Of a stretch of DNA of 64,000 nucleotides, positions 10,244 through 19,664 are shown piece after piece. The DNA comes from an uncultured Gammaproteobacteria bacterium (lineage in GTDB: Bacteria > Pseudomonadota > Gammaproteobacteria > Arenicellales > JAANXG01). A program made the position numbers and the translations under genes. The stretch covers positions 62,001-126,000 of the forward strand of contig CAMYKK010000006.1 of the NCBI GenBank assembly GCA_947258975.1, given 5' to 3'. The notes beneath the pieces are model-generated. The model searched no databases. It worked only from the letters and a program-made list of their open reading frames with translations, and was not told where the DNA came from. Positions within the stretch are counted from its first letter, which is position 1. Each line of letters opens with the position of its first letter.

Positions 10244-11416
10244 GTGTTAACGGCATCGAGTTCCATTATTCATGTCGACATGGATGCCTTTTATGCATCC
10301 GTGGAGGTCCGTGACCGGCCCGCGCTGCGGGGTAAACCGGTACTCGTCGGGGGGGCTCCCGATGGCCGCGGAGTAGTGGCTGCGGCGAGTTATGAGGCGC
10401 GCCAATTCGGCATCCACAGCGCGATGCCTGCGGCTCATGCGAAGCGATTGTGTCCGCACGCGATTTTTATCCAACCAAGGCATGACTATTACGCTCAAAT
10501 ATCAGGCCAGATCCGAGGCATTTTTGATCGCTATACCCCACTGGTGGAACCCCTGGCGCTGGACGAGGCGTTTCTCGATGTTGCCGCCAGCCGCAGTCTG
10601 TGGGGAGAGGGCACCAAAATCGGGCAAGCTATCAGGCGCGACATCCGCGACCAGTTGGGACTGGTCGCGTCGGTGGGCGTGGCGCCCAACAAGTTTTTAG
10701 CCAAACTCGCCAGCGACTTCGATAAGCCCGACGGCTTTGTCGTAATCCAATCCAATGACGTGCAGGCTTTTCTTGATCCTTTGCCCGTCTCCCGGCTCTG
10801 GGGGGTGGGCAAGTCTACCGACCGTATATTAAGCGATCACGGCATCGCCACGATCGCACAACTACGAGAACTTCCCGAGCGCGCGCTGAAACGGCGTTTG
10901 GGTGAGTGGGGGCATCATTTTTGGCGGCTCGCGCAGGGTATCGATGACCGGCCTGTCGTCAGCGATCGCGAGGCCAAGTCGATCTCGCATGAGACAACCT
11001 TTGCGCGGGATATTGAGGATGTTGATACGCTCACGTCGGTGTTGCTTGAGTTGACCGAGCAGGTCGCTCATCGGTTGCGCGGACACCAACGCCGCGCGCG
11101 AAACGTCGAGATCAAGGTACGATTTTCTGATTTCACTACGATCACGCGTTCCAAGCGCCTGATGCAAAGCACCGATGTGACGAGGCATTTATTTCATACC
11201 GCCGAGAAAATGTTGACTAAAGTGTTGCCGAACTCATCTCACGCGGTTCGTTTGGTGGGTATAGGAGTCAGTATGTTTGATTACGACGCGGATAAGCAGC
11301 TTCCACTTTTTACGGATATCGCCGAGCAAAAACAAATCAAATTGGACAGCATTGCGGATCAGATTCAGGATCGGTTTGGAGTGCGATCGATCCACCGGGG
11401 CTGGAAGTCGCGGTAA
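10244..11416 (+). CDS. dinB: DNA polymerase IV (Y-family)
   Basis: This is a translesion polymerase acting in error-prone bypass of damaged DNA. The 390-residue protein has the catalytic palm motifs HVDMDAFYASVE near the N-terminus and LALDEAFLDV near residue 105. It also has SVGVAPNKFLAKLASD, the helix-hairpin-helix LWGVGKSTDRIL and a C-terminal little-finger domain. The frame begins with GTG at 10244 and the first conserved residues follow within ten codons, so no other start fits. No LexA box was recognised in the short upstream region. Confidence 0.94.
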   Translation: MLTASSSIIHVDMDAFYASVEVRDRPALRGKPVLVGGAPDGRGVVAAASYEARQFGIHSAMPAAHAKRLCPHAIFIQPRHDYYAQISGQIRGIFDRYTPLVEPLALDEAFLDVAASRSLWGEGTKIGQAIRRDIRDQLGLVASVGVAPNKFLAKLASDFDKPDGFVVIQSNDVQAFLDPLPVSRLWGVGKSTDRILSDHGIATIAQLRELPERALKRRLGEWGHHFWRLAQGIDDRPVVSDREAKSISHETTFARDIEDVDTLTSVLLELTEQVAHRLRGHQRRARNVEIKVRFSDFTTITRSKRLMQSTDVTRHLFHTAEKMLTKVLPNSSHAVRLVGIGVSMFDYDADKQLPLFTDIAEQKQIKLDSIADQIQDRFGVRSIHRGWKSR

Positions 11417-11477
11417 GGAAATTCCCGGGTTAATGCGCGGCGTGTGTTCAGATTCTACACATGAGTGAGTCTCGTTG

Positions 11478-13106
11478 ATGAAAGGCCTATATCGCTGGAT
11501 TGACCGCAACATCCTTGAGCTTGCCAGGGAGATGCGCCTGTCCTATCTGCCGCCACTGATGGTGTACGTGGCGGCGGGTGTTTCGGGGCTCACTGGAATT
11601 GTCGGTACGTTTTTCGTTAAGGATTATCTCGGGTTGTCTGCGGCATTTCTCGCTGCTTTGGGTTTCTGGGCGGGGATCCCCTGGGCGCTCAAGATGCCGC
11701 TGGGTCATCTGGTGGATTTGTTCTGGCGTTGGAAATCGGCGCTGGTCTTTCTCGGCGCCGCCCTCATTGCGCTCAGTCTCGCGATTATGATCGGCCTGCT
11801 CGGGTACACGGATTATATGCGTGAACTCCTGCCGCTAGATGCCTGGTATGTGGTCAGTGCGTTACTGGCGCCGGTCGGTTATGTGATTCAGGATGTGGTT
11901 GCGGATGCCATGACCGTGGAGGCGGTGCCGAAGGTGGATGACGAGGGGGTCCCGATCGATCGTGAGACCCGCCGCCTCATGCACACCACCATGCAGACTT
12001 TGGGACGCGTGGCCATCATCGGCGGTAGTGTGCTGGTGGCAGCGGTGAATATATTGATGTTTCAGGGTGCGGTGGCGCTTCCGGAGGCCGAGAAAATCGA
12101 GATATATCGGACGATATATACCCTGGCGTTGGCAATTCCGGTGCTGTCTGTATTGGGTGTGGTGCTCAGCGAAACGCTCAAGATCCGGGATGTTCGGCGT
12201 CTGCGGCGCAAAGGTTTCAGCAAACGGGACGCTGCGCTGATGCTCGAGGTCCAATCGGCAGCGCCGGAGGCCAATTGGTGGATACTGGTCGGCAGTTTGG
12301 TGTTTGTGGTGTTCACGCTCTCAATGGGGCTGAGCAAGGTCCCCTACAACCAGGAAATTATTTTCGCCGGCTCGATGATCATCGTGGTGTTTTTGATCAA
12401 CCGCCTAATTCGGTCCTTGGATGCCGATGCGCGACGAGTCCTGGTCGGAACTGCATTACTGGTTTTCGTGTTCCGGGCATTACCGGGTCCCGGTGCCGGA
12501 TCCACATGGTGGATGATTGATGAGTTAAAGTTTGACCAGCAGTTCCTGTCCGTATTGTCGCTGATCGGCAGCAGCCTGACATTGCTGGGAATGTTTATAT
12601 TTCGACGATTCATGGCCGAACGATCGATGGCCTATATCATCGGCTTTCTAACTATTGCCGGCACCGTACTCGCCCTGCCAATTCTCGGGATGTTCTATGG
12701 GCTGCATGAGTGGACCGCCGCACAAACCAACGGAGTAGTCGACGCGCGATTTATTGCTCTGATAGACACGGCGCTGGAGTCGCCGCTGGGGCAGATCGCG
12801 ATGATTCCGATGCTGGCGTGGATCGCCCATTCAGCGCCCGCCGACCTCAAGGCGACTTTTTTTGCGGTGATGGCGTCGTTCACGAACCTGGCCCTATCTT
12901 TGAGTCAGCTCGGCACTAAATACCTGAATCAGATATTTGTCGTCTCGCGTGAAGTCAAAGATCCTGCCAGTGTGGTTATCGCCCCTGCGGGCTACGGTGA
13001 TCTGGGCATGCTGCTGATCACGGTGTCGATCATCGGTTTCGTGCTGCCGATGCTCACCATCGTGCTTGTCAAGCTCAGCGCCCTGAAAGGGGTAGGGGAT
13101 AAATGA
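11478..13106 (+). CDS. multi-pass transporter, BT1 (folate-biopterin transporter)-like, MFS fold
   Basis: About 542 residues with roughly 12 membrane helices. The N-terminal half carries PPLMVYVAAGVSGLTGI, FFVKDYLGLSAAF and GYVIQDVVADAMTVEAVP; the last resembles the conserved QDVVADA-type motif of BT1/folate-biopterin transporters. The substrate in bacteria is unknown. I use ATG at 11478; an adjacent in-frame TTG at 11475 is also possible. It follows dinB by about 60 bases on the same strand, and its stop lies one base from that of the convergent gene at 13107. Confidence 0.75.
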   Translation: MKGLYRWIDRNILELAREMRLSYLPPLMVYVAAGVSGLTGIVGTFFVKDYLGLSAAFLAALGFWAGIPWALKMPLGHLVDLFWRWKSALVFLGAALIALSLAIMIGLLGYTDYMRELLPLDAWYVVSALLAPVGYVIQDVVADAMTVEAVPKVDDEGVPIDRETRRLMHTTMQTLGRVAIIGGSVLVAAVNILMFQGAVALPEAEKIEIYRTIYTLALAIPVLSVLGVVLSETLKIRDVRRLRRKGFSKRDAALMLEVQSAAPEANWWILVGSLVFVVFTLSMGLSKVPYNQEIIFAGSMIIVVFLINRLIRSLDADARRVLVGTALLVFVFRALPGPGAGSTWWMIDELKFDQQFLSVLSLIGSSLTLLGMFIFRRFMAERSMAYIIGFLTIAGTVLALPILGMFYGLHEWTAAQTNGVVDARFIALIDTALESPLGQIAMIPMLAWIAHSAPADLKATFFAVMASFTNLALSLSQLGTKYLNQIFVVSREVKDPASVVIAPAGYGDLGMLLITVSIIGFVLPMLTIVLVKLSALKGVGDK

Positions 13107-13595
13107 CTAAATCTCCTTGTCGTTGGTAAGCAGGATCAGGCCCTCACGATCAGTCGTGTTGGGTAAGCCGACGGCCAGGCTCCCATGGGGATAAATGGCA
13201 AGAATCTGTAGAAATTCCCGGGTAATGATTCCGTTGGTGTATCCCTGCAGCTCGATGGCGCATGTCCCGTCTCTTTCCCGATTGCTGACCCACGCCAGGA
13301 GGTACGCGAGTCCCTCGGAATCGTTGTTGGTAGTGACCTTGAAGAAATCCGGTGAGCCTGGTATCGGGAGGAAGGTTATTTCTGTAGTGTTGGAGGTAAT
13401 AAAATTTGAGATCGAGATTTCCTGATGGTCGGCCAAGTCATTAAACATCTGCGTTTTTAACAAATACAATTTGTCTATTTTTAGATTTTTGGTGCCTGCC
13501 AAGGGGAGGTTCTGGCAGGTAAACAGATGCGCTTGCCCGTCCAGCGTCCAGGCCATCGCAACTAAGAAATAACAGATCCCCAGTTTTTGTCGCAT
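13107..13595 (-). CDS. secreted protein of unknown function
   Basis: ATG at 13595 has a good purine-rich ribosome site (GGGGAAG) just upstream. The 162-residue product starts with a typical signal peptide (KLGICYFLVAMAWTLDGQA) and the mature part has two cysteines (FTCQNL, GTCAIEL). Asn/Thr/Ile are frequent and the codon use is more AT-rich than in the neighbours, a possible sign of recent arrival. No known domain was recognised. Confidence 0.65.
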   Translation of the reverse strand: MRQKLGICYFLVAMAWTLDGQAHLFTCQNLPLAGTKNLKIDKLYLLKTQMFNDLADHQEISISNFITSNTTEITFLPIPGSPDFFKVTTNNDSEGLAYLLAWVSNRERDGTCAIELQGYTNGIITREFLQILAIYPHGSLAVGLPNTTDREGLILLTNDKEI

Positions 13596-13896
13596 CAATC
13601 TTCCCCCTCGAGCATCTGATCTCTTAAGTTTAGCGGAGTAGCCCCTACGATGCAGGGCGAAGCGGGTACAAGACTTATGTAGACCACACGGTTTGGCTAT
13701 GGTTTCCTCGCCGTAGCCGCGACCCGGTGCGCCGCCGATGAATGGCGGTACAGGCCGGTTACCAGCTCATGATCTGGACGGTCAGCGATACGCGATCGCA
13801 ACTATCGCATGGGAAATGTAAACTCACGTGTGACGTCGATGGGCATATTTTGATGTAGCGCAAACACAATGCCTGCCGGGCATGTATGATTGCCGG
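13596..13896. other. intergenic region
   Basis: About 300 bases between the divergent secreted-protein gene and the 2-oxoacid oxidoreductase genes. It presumably contains both promoters. No structured RNA, operator dyad or mobile-element end was recognised. Confidence 0.4.
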
Positions 13897-15627
13897 ATGA
13901 ACGATACCAAAAGACGCAACTCGCTTTCCATTGCACTGGTGGGCTCGGGCGGTGCCGGCGTCGTGACCGTGGGCAACTTGTTGCTAGAGGCGGCCGCCGT
14001 TGACGGAAGTTATGGGTTGATGCGGCGTTCCGCAGGACCGCAGATTCGCGGCGGCGAGTCCGCGGCGTTATTGCACTTCGCTGACGTGCCGGTGGAATGT
14101 GCTGGCGATTATTACGACCTCTTGATCGCCCTCGATTGGCGGCATGCAGAGCGATTTCTCGATGAGATACCGCTCACGGCCTGCAGTTGCGTGTTATATG
14201 ATCCGGCGGCCGGTGATTTACCAGCGCCCGTCGTGCATACCGATGCCCGCTTGGTCCCCGTGGCAATGCAAAGGTTGGCAAAGGAAATCAAATTCGGCCG
14301 GGCCAATATGATTGCCCTGGGCTTGGTGTCGTCAATCACCGGGCTCAAGCTCGACACCCTGTGTGAGACTGTCAGTGGTGCATTGTCCGCCAAGGGTGAG
14401 GACGTGGTAACCGGGGCTTGTGCCTGCATCGCGCGCGGTGCAAAGCTGGGTCAGTCATTGGACATTGAGCTGTCGATCCCCACCGCACAACCCGGTGCCG
14501 AGGCGCGCTGGACCATCACCGGGAACCAGGCGTGCGGTTTGGGTGCGCTCAAAGGTGGTGTGCGTTTTGTGGCCGGCTATCCGATCACCCCCGCGAGTGA
14601 AATGCTGGAATGGCTGGCGGGGCGACTCCCCCGGACCGGCGGCTGTCTGATCCAGGCCGAGGATGAGCTGGCATCGGTGAACATGATCCTGGGCGCATCC
14701 TACGGCGGCGTTCCGGCAATGACCGTTACCTCCGGCCCCGGATTGGCGTTAATGACTGAAGGCATCGGTCTCGCGATCGCCAGTGAGACCCCGATCGTGG
14801 TCATCGACGTCATGCGCGGTGGGCCGTCCACGGGGATCCCCACCAAATCGGAACAAACCGACCTCAACATTGCGCTATACGGTATGCACGGCGAAGCGCC
14901 GCACGTGGTGGTGGCGCCCGTTTCGATTCCGGACAGCGTGTTTACCGTCCGCTGGGCGGTGAATCTGGCGGAGTCTTTGCAAACCGCAGTGATTGTATTG
15001 AGCGATCAGCTCCTGGCCCAGTCGCGCATGGTTGCGAATCGCCCGCCGGACGTCGGCTTTGTCCCGCGCCGGGTTACCGGTCAGGCGGGCGTCGAGAATT
15101 ATCGGCGCTACGCGCTGAGTGGCGACGGCGTGTCGGCGATGGCGATCCCCGGAACCACAGGCATGAACTACACGGCTGACGGTCTCGAGCACGACGAACG
15201 CGGCACGCCATCGACGGGCTCCCAGGATCACCTGCAGCAACTAGAGAAACGCGCGGCGAAATTGACCGGCTTCGATTATGGCGACCATTGGGCCGACGTC
15301 GAGGGGGACGGAACGATCGCGGTGGTGACCTGGGGCTCGTGTACCGGCGCCGTCAAGGAGGCCATCCGCAGAGCCGGCGAGCACGGGGTGCCGGTGCGCC
15401 TGATCGCCCTGCGGCTGTTGGCGCCGCTAAGCACGCGATACCTGGAACAGGCGCTCGAAGGCGTGACGCGGTTGCTGGTGGTCGAGCAGACGTTCTCGCG
15501 ACAGCTCTATCATTACCTGCGTTCACAGCTTGACCTCCCACAATGCACCGGCACCTTGGCGCGCCCGGGCCCGTTGCCGCTGGCACCGGGAGAGGTCACC
15601 GAGCGACTGTTGGCGGAAGCGTGTTGA
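13882..15627 (+). CDS. korA: 2-oxoacid:acceptor oxidoreductase, fused gamma-alpha subunit
   Basis: This subunit belongs to the thiamine-diphosphate enzymes that interconvert a 2-oxoacid plus CoA with acyl-CoA, CO2 and reduced ferredoxin. The first about 185 residues are the gamma domain (LVGSGGAGVVTVGNLLLEAA, then RSAGPQIRGGESA). From about 210 the alpha/pyrimidine domain follows (GNQACGLGALKGG, FVAGYPITPASE, TSGPGLALMTEGIG). The C-terminal domain holds VVTWGSCTGAVKEAI. Fusion of gamma to alpha is usual for two-subunit Kor/For enzymes. The substrate (2-oxoglutarate or pyruvate) cannot be fixed by eye. ATG at 13882 or 13897 could start it. Confidence 0.88.
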   Translation: MYDCRMNDTKRRNSLSIALVGSGGAGVVTVGNLLLEAAAVDGSYGLMRRSAGPQIRGGESAALLHFADVPVECAGDYYDLLIALDWRHAERFLDEIPLTACSCVLYDPAAGDLPAPVVHTDARLVPVAMQRLAKEIKFGRANMIALGLVSSITGLKLDTLCETVSGALSAKGEDVVTGACACIARGAKLGQSLDIELSIPTAQPGAEARWTITGNQACGLGALKGGVRFVAGYPITPASEMLEWLAGRLPRTGGCLIQAEDELASVNMILGASYGGVPAMTVTSGPGLALMTEGIGLAIASETPIVVIDVMRGGPSTGIPTKSEQTDLNIALYGMHGEAPHVVVAPVSIPDSVFTVRWAVNLAESLQTAVIVLSDQLLAQSRMVANRPPDVGFVPRRVTGQAGVENYRRYALSGDGVSAMAIPGTTGMNYTADGLEHDERGTPSTGSQDHLQQLEKRAAKLTGFDYGDHWADVEGDGTIAVVTWGSCTGAVKEAIRRAGEHGVPVRLIALRLLAPLSTRYLEQALEGVTRLLVVEQTFSRQLYHYLRSQLDLPQCTGTLARPGPLPLAPGEVTERLLAEAC

Positions 15628-16463
15628 TGAATCCGTTGCCCGGCAACCTCCAGCCCAAGGATTTCAAATCGGACGTGAAACCGGTGTGGTGTCCCGGGTG
15701 CGGTGATTTCGGGGTGCTGAACGCCCTTACCAAGGCCCTGGCCTCGTTAAAGCTGCCACCGGAACAGGTGGCCTTGATTTCCGGAATCGGGTGTTCGTCA
15801 CGGATGCCTGCGTACACCAGCGTCTACGGTTTCCATGGTATTCATGGCCGCGCATTGGCAGTCGGTGCGGGATTAAAGGCGGCGCGACCGGATATACACG
15901 TGGTAGTAACCGGTGGTGACGGCGACGGCTTTTCCATTGGCGGCAACCACTTCCTGCATGCTTGCCGGCGCAATATGGATATGACGTATATTGTGATGGA
16001 CAACGAAGTGTATGGTATGACCAAGGGCCAGGCGTCCCCGACCACGGCGCCGGATTGGACCGCAAGCGAGTTCACTCCGTCGGGTACCCACGCACGGGCA
16101 TTCCAACCGGCCGCCATCGCGCTGGCGGCCGGTGCCACCTTTATTGCGCGGGCATTCTCAGGGCAACCCAATACCTTGGCGCAGATGATCGTGATGGCGA
16201 TGCAGCATCCGGGGTTCGCGTTCATCCAGGTGTTGAGTCCCTGTCCCACGTTCCGTCCCGAACAGAAGGACTGGAAGAAAATCGTGCGCCCGTTCGCCGT
16301 GGACGATTTGCCGACGAGCGATCCGGCGCAGGCGGCCCTGCATTGCCAACGTGACGACGGAATGTCCACCGGCGTCATCTATGTTGAGGCCAGACCGGTA
16401 TGGCGACGCAGTAAGGCGCAGGAGATGACGGTCGAAGATATCGAGCAGGAGTTCCAGTTATGA
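15627..16463 (+). CDS. korB: 2-oxoacid:acceptor oxidoreductase beta subunit
   Basis: This is the thiamine-diphosphate- and [4Fe-4S]-binding partner of the upstream subunit. Its ATG overlaps the korA stop by one base (TGATG), so I reject the 28-codon upstream extension. Cluster cysteines appear as VWCPGCGDFG near the start, GIGCSSR near residue 53 and VLSPCPTF near 205. The thiamine-diphosphate motif is GGDGDGFSIGGNHFLHACRR and continues to VMDNEVYGMTKGQ. About 278 residues, normal for the family. It is followed by an overlapping ferritin-like gene. Confidence 0.92.
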   Translation: MNPLPGNLQPKDFKSDVKPVWCPGCGDFGVLNALTKALASLKLPPEQVALISGIGCSSRMPAYTSVYGFHGIHGRALAVGAGLKAARPDIHVVVTGGDGDGFSIGGNHFLHACRRNMDMTYIVMDNEVYGMTKGQASPTTAPDWTASEFTPSGTHARAFQPAAIALAAGATFIARAFSGQPNTLAQMIVMAMQHPGFAFIQVLSPCPTFRPEQKDWKKIVRPFAVDDLPTSDPAQAALHCQRDDGMSTGVIYVEARPVWRRSKAQEMTVEDIEQEFQL

Positions 16464-16978
16464 CCAAGCCGCAAGAAATCGCGACCAAGGCGGAGTTTTT
16501 GGCGCATGCATTCGCCTTGGAACAGGAGTCCGTGGACCGGTACGAGGAACTCGCCGACGCCATGGATACGCACAATAATCCGGAGGTCGCCGGCCTGTTC
16601 CGCAAGATGGCGGATTTCGGACGCAAACACGCCGCCGAGGTTGAACGCTTGGCGGCCGGCAGCGAGCTTCCGGTGCTGGAACCCTGGGATTTCAAGTGGT
16701 CGGATGATGAAGGGCCCGAGACCGGTGATTACGCGGATATTGATTACCTCATGACGCCGGTGCAGGCACTGCAGTTCGCGCTCGTAAACGAAAAACACAG
16801 CCGTGATTTCTATGGGCGGGTGGCGGCGCATTCGCCTACCCGGACGGTGCGTCAATTGGCGGACGAGTTTGCCCAAGAGGAAGCGGAACATGTCACGCTG
16901 TTGGAACGCTGGATCGCACGGCAGGATCCGGCCACGGCGGTACAGGACGATCTCGATCCCCCCAATATCGTCGACTAA
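16460..16978 (+). CDS. ferritin-like / rubrerythrin-type di-iron protein
   Basis: A 172-residue all-helical protein overlapping korB by four bases (ATGA). Two helix-pair halves carry Glu/His residues placed as in ferritin-like di-iron sites: ALEQESVDRYEELAD with KHAAEVERL in the first half, ALVNEKHSRDFYGRV with QEEAEHVTLLERW in the second. There is no rubredoxin domain. Coupling to an oxygen-sensitive 2-oxoacid:ferredoxin oxidoreductase suggests protection from oxygen or peroxide, or iron supply; that role is inferred. Confidence 0.85.
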   Translation: MTKPQEIATKAEFLAHAFALEQESVDRYEELADAMDTHNNPEVAGLFRKMADFGRKHAAEVERLAAGSELPVLEPWDFKWSDDEGPETGDYADIDYLMTPVQALQFALVNEKHSRDFYGRVAAHSPTRTVRQLADEFAQEEAEHVTLLERWIARQDPATAVQDDLDPPNIVD

Positions 16979-17015
16979 CCCGTATATCGCATCACGCGGG
17001 GCTAAAGAGGGACAG

Positions 17016-17197
17016 ACCCGAATGGCACTTACTGAAGCCTTGCAGAGGCAAAAAAGTGCTGAATTGAGGCGGAATTTCCGGGACCGTTGCCGGCAAGGAT
17101 GCGGGCGCCGAGCCTACCTGGAGGTATTGACGGCGTGTCCCGGGAATGGTCACTCGGTTCAGCGTGTCGTGATCCCTGAAGTAAGTGCCATTCGGGT
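17016..17197. repeat. MITE-like element with perfect 18-bp terminal inverted repeats
   Basis: The left end ACCCGAATGGCACTTACT (17016-17033) is the exact reverse complement of the right end at 17180-17197. The 182-bp interior has no gene and is itself an imperfect inverted repeat (around 17059-17086 against 17137-17162). A core of 105 bases (17058-17162) recurs in the same orientation at 19708-19812. No target-site duplication is obvious. This is the form expected of a non-autonomous element moved by a transposase encoded elsewhere; the family is not identified. Confidence 0.75.
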
Positions 17198-17218
17198 CAA
17201 ATCCCGTCCGCTGGTGCG

Positions 17219-18070
17219 CTATCCGGGTTGTTTCGACACCGGCCCCGAAGCGGCGCGGGCGCGCGCGCACAGCGCGGCGATTCCCGGATACTGGTCGGCC
17301 GTGAGCACAGTTTTTTTCACGCTGTCCCGCCACGGCTCGCCTGCTTGCATGCGCGCGAGCAAAGCATGTGCGTCGCTTACCCGCGACCCGCCCACCGCGT
17401 GCACACCCCGTGCAAATAATGGGTCCGGCAGGCAGCCGGCGGATGGTCCGATGACGGTGATCCATGCCGCGCCGGCGCAGTGGGGCAAAATTTCGTCGAT
17501 GGTGTCGTTCAGGAGTGTGGCCGCGGTGCACAGAATCTTGTTACAGGCGCCGAGTCGCGCAGGATCGAGGGTCACCCGAAAATGGGTGTTCGATTGCAAC
17601 AGCTCGGTCCGCTGCTCGATGACCGTCAACGGAACGCCGCGCTGACGCAGGCGGTTAACCAGGGAGGGGAACAAGCCGACCATACCCACGTGATCCCGCG
17701 GCGTATAGTCCATGCTGTGCCGGGCCGGTATCTCGTAACCGGCGCGTTTCAAGAAATGTTGGGTGATTGCACTGACCGCGCCGAATGCCAGGCCGCGCCG
17801 CCCGGCGTCCCGGCACGCCAGGTCACGACCCAGTTCCCATGCCGGAGTGCCGCTTGTGGTCTTCCCGGTTGCCTCGCGCAGAAGGCTGAGCGGCGCTTCC
17901 CGCGGTACATAGAACAGGCCCGCGCTGCCGTCCTCGAGGATTACCAGACCGAAGTCGGCGTGCGCCTTATCATGCCGCACCGGTGGCACATAAACACGGT
18001 CCACACGCGGCAGCGCAAATTCATCGTCGATGATTCGGGTCAACGCGAGAATTTCAGGTAGGATACTCAT
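17219..18070 (-). CDS. DUF364 (Rossmann-like) protein
   Basis: The 283-residue protein resembles the DUF364 family, which has an enolase-like N-terminal part and a Rossmann-like C-terminal part and has been proposed to handle chelated metal; function not established. Seen are VPPVRHDKAHADFGLVILED, the Rossmann-type VGMVGLFPSLVNRLRQRG near residue 128 and the late VIGPSAGCLPDPLFARGVHA. The 3' end stops 22 bases from the MITE-like element, so the last residues may have been altered by insertion. Gene and flanks lie between two copies of that repeat. Confidence 0.75.
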   Translation of the reverse strand: MSILPEILALTRIIDDEFALPRVDRVYVPPVRHDKAHADFGLVILEDGSAGLFYVPREAPLSLLREATGKTTSGTPAWELGRDLACRDAGRRGLAFGAVSAITQHFLKRAGYEIPARHSMDYTPRDHVGMVGLFPSLVNRLRQRGVPLTVIEQRTELLQSNTHFRVTLDPARLGACNKILCTAATLLNDTIDEILPHCAGAAWITVIGPSAGCLPDPLFARGVHAVGGSRVSDAHALLARMQAGEPWRDSVKKTVLTADQYPGIAALCARARAASGPVSKQPG

Positions 18071-18150
18071 TCGATTGATTAAAGCCGGGTTGGGTGCCTC
18101 GGGTCAAACCAGTGCGCGCCATCACCGATGCTGTTAACTCGTTCGACATT

Positions 18151-18540
18151 ATGAGCCGTGTCCCATCACATGCCGGTCGATACCTTGCCCTCAGCAGAGA
18201 TGATGAACGCATCTACGAGGCGCATATCGTGATTCAACTCGGGGCCGGACGCGCCATCTATTGCAAACGGCTTGGACGGCTGTACTTTTTTGACGCCGCC
18301 GACAGACAGATCGGGGCCGCGGTGCAAGCGGTGCTGCGAGGCCTGGGATGCGAAGCGGACATCCAGCCGGTGGAACTCGATCAACACCGGTACATGGCGG
18401 TCGGCAAAAAGGTGCAATTGGACGACGCACAGTTGGCGACGGTATTTTCCGCACTCGCATTGATGGGAGTTGCCGTCGAGCGGGGTGACTCCGATATCCT
18501 GCGCCGCGCAACCTTGGGCGCCGGCCCGCCTTCTGGTTGA
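18151..18540 (+). CDS. small protein of unknown function
   Basis: ATG at 18151 gives about 129 residues; the frame is open from a GTG at 18094, and the start is not decided by a clear ribosome site. The protein is a soluble mixed alpha/beta sequence (GRYLALSRDDERIYEAHIVI, YCKRLGRLYFFD) with no signal peptide or known motif. It is divergent from the DUF364 gene and convergent with the prenyltransferase. Function unknown. Confidence 0.55.
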   Translation: MSRVPSHAGRYLALSRDDERIYEAHIVIQLGAGRAIYCKRLGRLYFFDAADRQIGAAVQAVLRGLGCEADIQPVELDQHRYMAVGKKVQLDDAQLATVFSALALMGVAVERGDSDILRRATLGAGPPSG

Positions 18541-18546
18541 GGCGCT

Positions 18547-19518
18547 TCAGTGCGCCCGCGCGATAAATGCCAAGATGGACGCCAGCGTCAGACCATGAGC
18601 CAGGGCGCTGAAAATGGTCAGCTTGATCGGGATCAACAGCCGTGCAGGATGACCGGCATCGTGAATCAAATAGGCGGCCGATCTGGCCGCGATGACCAAC
18701 GGCAGCATCGACAGTAACACGATCGCCGGCGCGATTCCGGCGATGACCGCGAACAGCACAATGCCGGTCGCGGCAAACACATTGACGACATAGATCCATT
18801 TCCCGCGTTCCGGACCCAAGCGCACCACCCAGTGATGTTTACCAGCAGAGTCGTCGGCCAGCCGATCTGGAAACTGGTTGATATAGAGAATATTGGTCAC
18901 CAGCAGGCCATAAGGCAGACAAAGCCACGACAACTCCCAATCCCAACTCTGGCGTTGCACGAAGTCCGTGCCCAGAGGAATTAGAATACCGAAACCCAAC
19001 GCGACACAGGGCTCCCCCCAACCGCGGCTGTCGAGCTTAAATGGCGGTGCCGAATATGCCCAGCCGATGAACACACCGATCGCACCAAGGGCCAGCAAAC
19101 TCCAGTGGCTGCTAAAGGTCAGCACCGCACCGATAGATACTCCGGCGGCGAGCAACGCCAGGCCGTAGTGCAGGGTTTGTCTTTCCGTGAGCACCTGGTT
19201 CTGGATGAACCGGCTGCCGCCGGTGAACGGGTATATGCGGTCGTCATTGTTGGTGTCGCTGCCGTTCAAGGCGTCGTAGTAGTCGTTGAGCACGTTGATG
19301 GCGGCGTGAATGGCCGTTGCCCCGACGAGTGTCAACAGCGCCGTGGTCCAATTCAAAGGCGCACCGCGATATAGAGCATAGGCAAGGCCCAAGATGCATC
19401 CTGCAACCGTAATGGTGAGAAACGGTGGCCGCGTCGCCAACCAGTAACGACGCAGCGGATTCTTCAAGGCCTGCGGTGTGGGCTCGAGCGTTGCTGACTC
19501 GATAGGGTCTGCCTTCAT
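18547..19518 (-). CDS. UbiA-family prenyltransferase (MenA-like)
   Basis: A 323-residue integral membrane protein with about nine helices. The two Asp-rich motifs that bind the prenyl diphosphate through Mg2+ are visible: NVLNDYYDALNGSD near residue 76 and NQFPDRLADDSAG near 215. The sequence is closer in feel to MenA (1,4-dihydroxy-2-naphthoate prenyltransferase) than to UbiA of ubiquinone synthesis. No other menaquinone gene is nearby, so the aromatic substrate stays open. The gene sits between the two MITE-like repeats. Confidence 0.85.
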   Translation of the reverse strand: MKADPIESATLEPTPQALKNPLRRYWLATRPPFLTITVAGCILGLAYALYRGAPLNWTTALLTLVGATAIHAAINVLNDYYDALNGSDTNNDDRIYPFTGGSRFIQNQVLTERQTLHYGLALLAAGVSIGAVLTFSSHWSLLALGAIGVFIGWAYSAPPFKLDSRGWGEPCVALGFGILIPLGTDFVQRQSWDWELSWLCLPYGLLVTNILYINQFPDRLADDSAGKHHWVVRLGPERGKWIYVVNVFAATGIVLFAVIAGIAPAIVLLSMLPLVIAARSAAYLIHDAGHPARLLIPIKLTIFSALAHGLTLASILAFIARAH

Positions 19519-19664
19519 TAGCGTTGTTTATATCCCGGCTACGGGTGGATAGGATCCCGACTCTATTATGCAATGATTTGTCGCGAAGGATATCGCCGTT
19601 CCGGAGTGGCCCTTGGCATGATCGTGCCCACATTCGGGTTATCGTGGGTAATTTCCAGGCTCAG

